Source of the DNA: Bacillota bacterium
Lineage (GTDB): Bacteria > Bacillota > Clostridia > Peptostreptococcales > Anaerovoracaceae
Direction of reading: 5' to 3'
Length of the DNA stretch: 64,000 bases
NCBI GenBank assembly: GCA_021769295.1
Contig: JAETTD010000008.1
Span: 1 to 64,000 of the forward strand
Position 1 is the stretch's first letter. Every line of letters starts with the position of its first letter. Shown piece by piece: positions 63,901-64,000 of this stretch. The position numbers and the translations under genes were made by a program. The notes beneath the pieces were generated by a model, which worked only from the letters and a program-made list of their open reading frames with translations, was not told the origin of the DNA and did no database searches.

Positions 63901-64000
63901 GAGATCAAAGTGACAGATAATGCAGGAAATGCTGTAAGCGCAGTGGGCATCTATCTTGGTGAAGATAACAGTCTGGTAGGTAATACTGACAAAAATGGCA
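60994..64000 (+). CDS. Secreted phosphodiester glycosidase (NAGPA family), 3' end outside window
   Basis: A frame open from ATG 60994 (GGAG upstream) to the window end encodes over 1000 residues. A signal peptide (about 1-34, ending SVFA) leads to a phosphodiester glycosidase domain (about 60-290) with GINADFFNMANGQPMGA near residue 129, SRTAIGIKADGTV and ALDGGGSST near residue 253. Ig-like and carbohydrate-binding-like beta domains follow. This domain is related to the enzyme that uncovers mannose 6-phosphate; bacterial members are thought to cut sugar-phosphodiester links, such as those of a teichoic-acid-like polymer. It follows the polymer cluster in the same direction. Confidence 0.88.
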   Translation, partial: MQRKSIHDSYKRIIVLLLSITLMFTMCAPSVFALGEAWQGTAEGDILIKDTVTKIAENVYEHEVVTNNKEGNDQKIDYLCEIGKSENIKIVACYGKDSVDSWSLTPTTVQAKAYEQHHPGHTVVAGINADFFNMANGQPMGALVMEGKICNNANGRPYFGITKDGNAVIRQNNDLSDLQTAVGGDVILIADGKPVTENTSYGALNYSRTAIGIKADGTVVTFVTHGLNPPISGGRTYTEIAEMLSKEGCVSAIALDGGGSSTFAARPEGSSVLEVRNSPADGAERAVSSSLLVVSTAEPTGVFDHAQLTPNNEVYTPLSQIQFEAKGVDTAGIGMELPKDVKWSLSEESQALGTIDADTGVFKASTEVGEVTINLTQDGKIVGETKIEIAVPDHIYFNTEEVSLGFEEKTNLGIVVRSKGRDMNYKPGDIKWTISDDRMGTFVGNTFISADGASLTGTATATSAYDDTVSGSITVIVGKLPTVVWDFEDKVDDDGKPILAEDYYIGNEESSGVLTHTNYNRGGKESIEIVSSDEDEPVRFGNKSLKLNYDFINCGEVTEGACLGTTEGMEAPGVPTGIGVWVYAPEGVGVDYQGEGTQSGFWLRGYVKDGAGSNIAYDFTLEPKKFHSLINEGKELPKGIEQPGIYWQGWKYLEADLTSIQAPYSIQPGMTFRLMFVAGTKMGTRTANSIYFDNLQFVYGTNIDDTDEPFVASMMLNGEELKDGAVVNTDTITVDAILQDVQNKYTSGIDDTTARMYIDGINVVDNDKYMYGYNDSDHRMQLSNLKLRDGRHTVTVKVKDKFGNEVKDTRSFVIDTNTPITTTTVNIGTATDKAIIGKTIDLQIKASDNTVIDSTTIFKLGNQFKDYEVKFSENYEGTVVKSNIEKTITVNAIRKQDAAQEDDNIIATLSVQVPSDLKVTDYFNYIVSGGKFETADGAYDTYSSSEVKIPIGSDYEITSEPVIVGGEDAEIKVTDNAGNAVSAVGIYLGEDNSLVGNTDKNG

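Overview
The window comes from a low-to-middle GC Gram-positive anaerobe of the class Clostridia. The signs are Shine-Dalgarno sequences of the GGAGG type, several TTG and GTG starts, heavy use of ATA (Ile) and AGA/AGG (Arg) codons, an [FeFe]-hydrogenase, a PASTA-domain Ser/Thr kinase, ArgR, and teichoic-acid-type export genes. An Anaerovoracaceae or other Peptostreptococcales-like lineage would fit, but the sequence alone does not settle this. No rRNA, tRNA or CRISPR array was found.

Positions 1-7.8 kb hold a housekeeping operon on the + strand: end of priA, def, fmt, a YugP-type metalloprotease, rsmB, stp, prkC, rsgA, rpe, then a terminator. After a small membrane-anchored unknown protein comes a class A penicillin-binding protein on the - strand (8.6-11.7 kb). 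Divergent from it runs comEC, holA, an EamA transporter, a NuoF-fragment/GltD fusion, an [FeFe]-hydrogenase and a lone cobI-like gene (11.9-20.2 kb). A DeoR-type repressor then faces a glycerol-kinase-like operon (21.7-29.3 kb): FGGY kinase, FAD oxidoreductase, DUF1667 protein, GlpA-like oxidoreductase with a BFD-type [2Fe-2S] site, and a complete TRAP transporter. Key substrate residues of the kinase and of the GlpA-like protein differ from the glycerol enzymes, so the substrate may not be glycerol. Next are recN-argR (- strand), divergent from ruvCAB-queA-tgt-rlmD (31.9-37.5 kb).

From 37.5 to 49 kb the window is accessory. Next to rlmD lie gene remnants (YhcG nuclease, RhuM, an RlmD-type C-terminal tail, a nonsense-interrupted small ORF), an intact RhuM protein, a 139-aa protein paired with a 1725-aa DUF4132 protein, a 490-base tract of stacked palindromes, a PadR repressor with a clear operator, a frameshifted alpha/beta hydrolase and a ferritin.

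From 49.9 kb to the end is an AT-rich cell-surface polymer cluster: glycerophosphotransferase, nucleotidyltransferase, sugar-transfer ATP-grasp, LCP ligase, TagG/TagH exporter, a cadherin-like membrane protein, a winged-helix unknown, one single and one tandem TupA-like ATP-grasp protein, and a large phosphodiester glycosidase running off the window. A nine-G tract sits between the -35 and -10 of its likely promoter, which suggests phase-variable expression.

The most unusual structure is a pair of arrays of 35-nt palindromes (TGCCG...CGGCA). Each has four units at an exact 62-base period, in opposite orientation, and each lies between convergent operons (20283-20503 and 29406-29626). A lone unit is at 7792-7826. 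A second palindrome family (GTTGGC...GCCAAC) occurs at 8479-8532 and repeatedly at 47034-47520.
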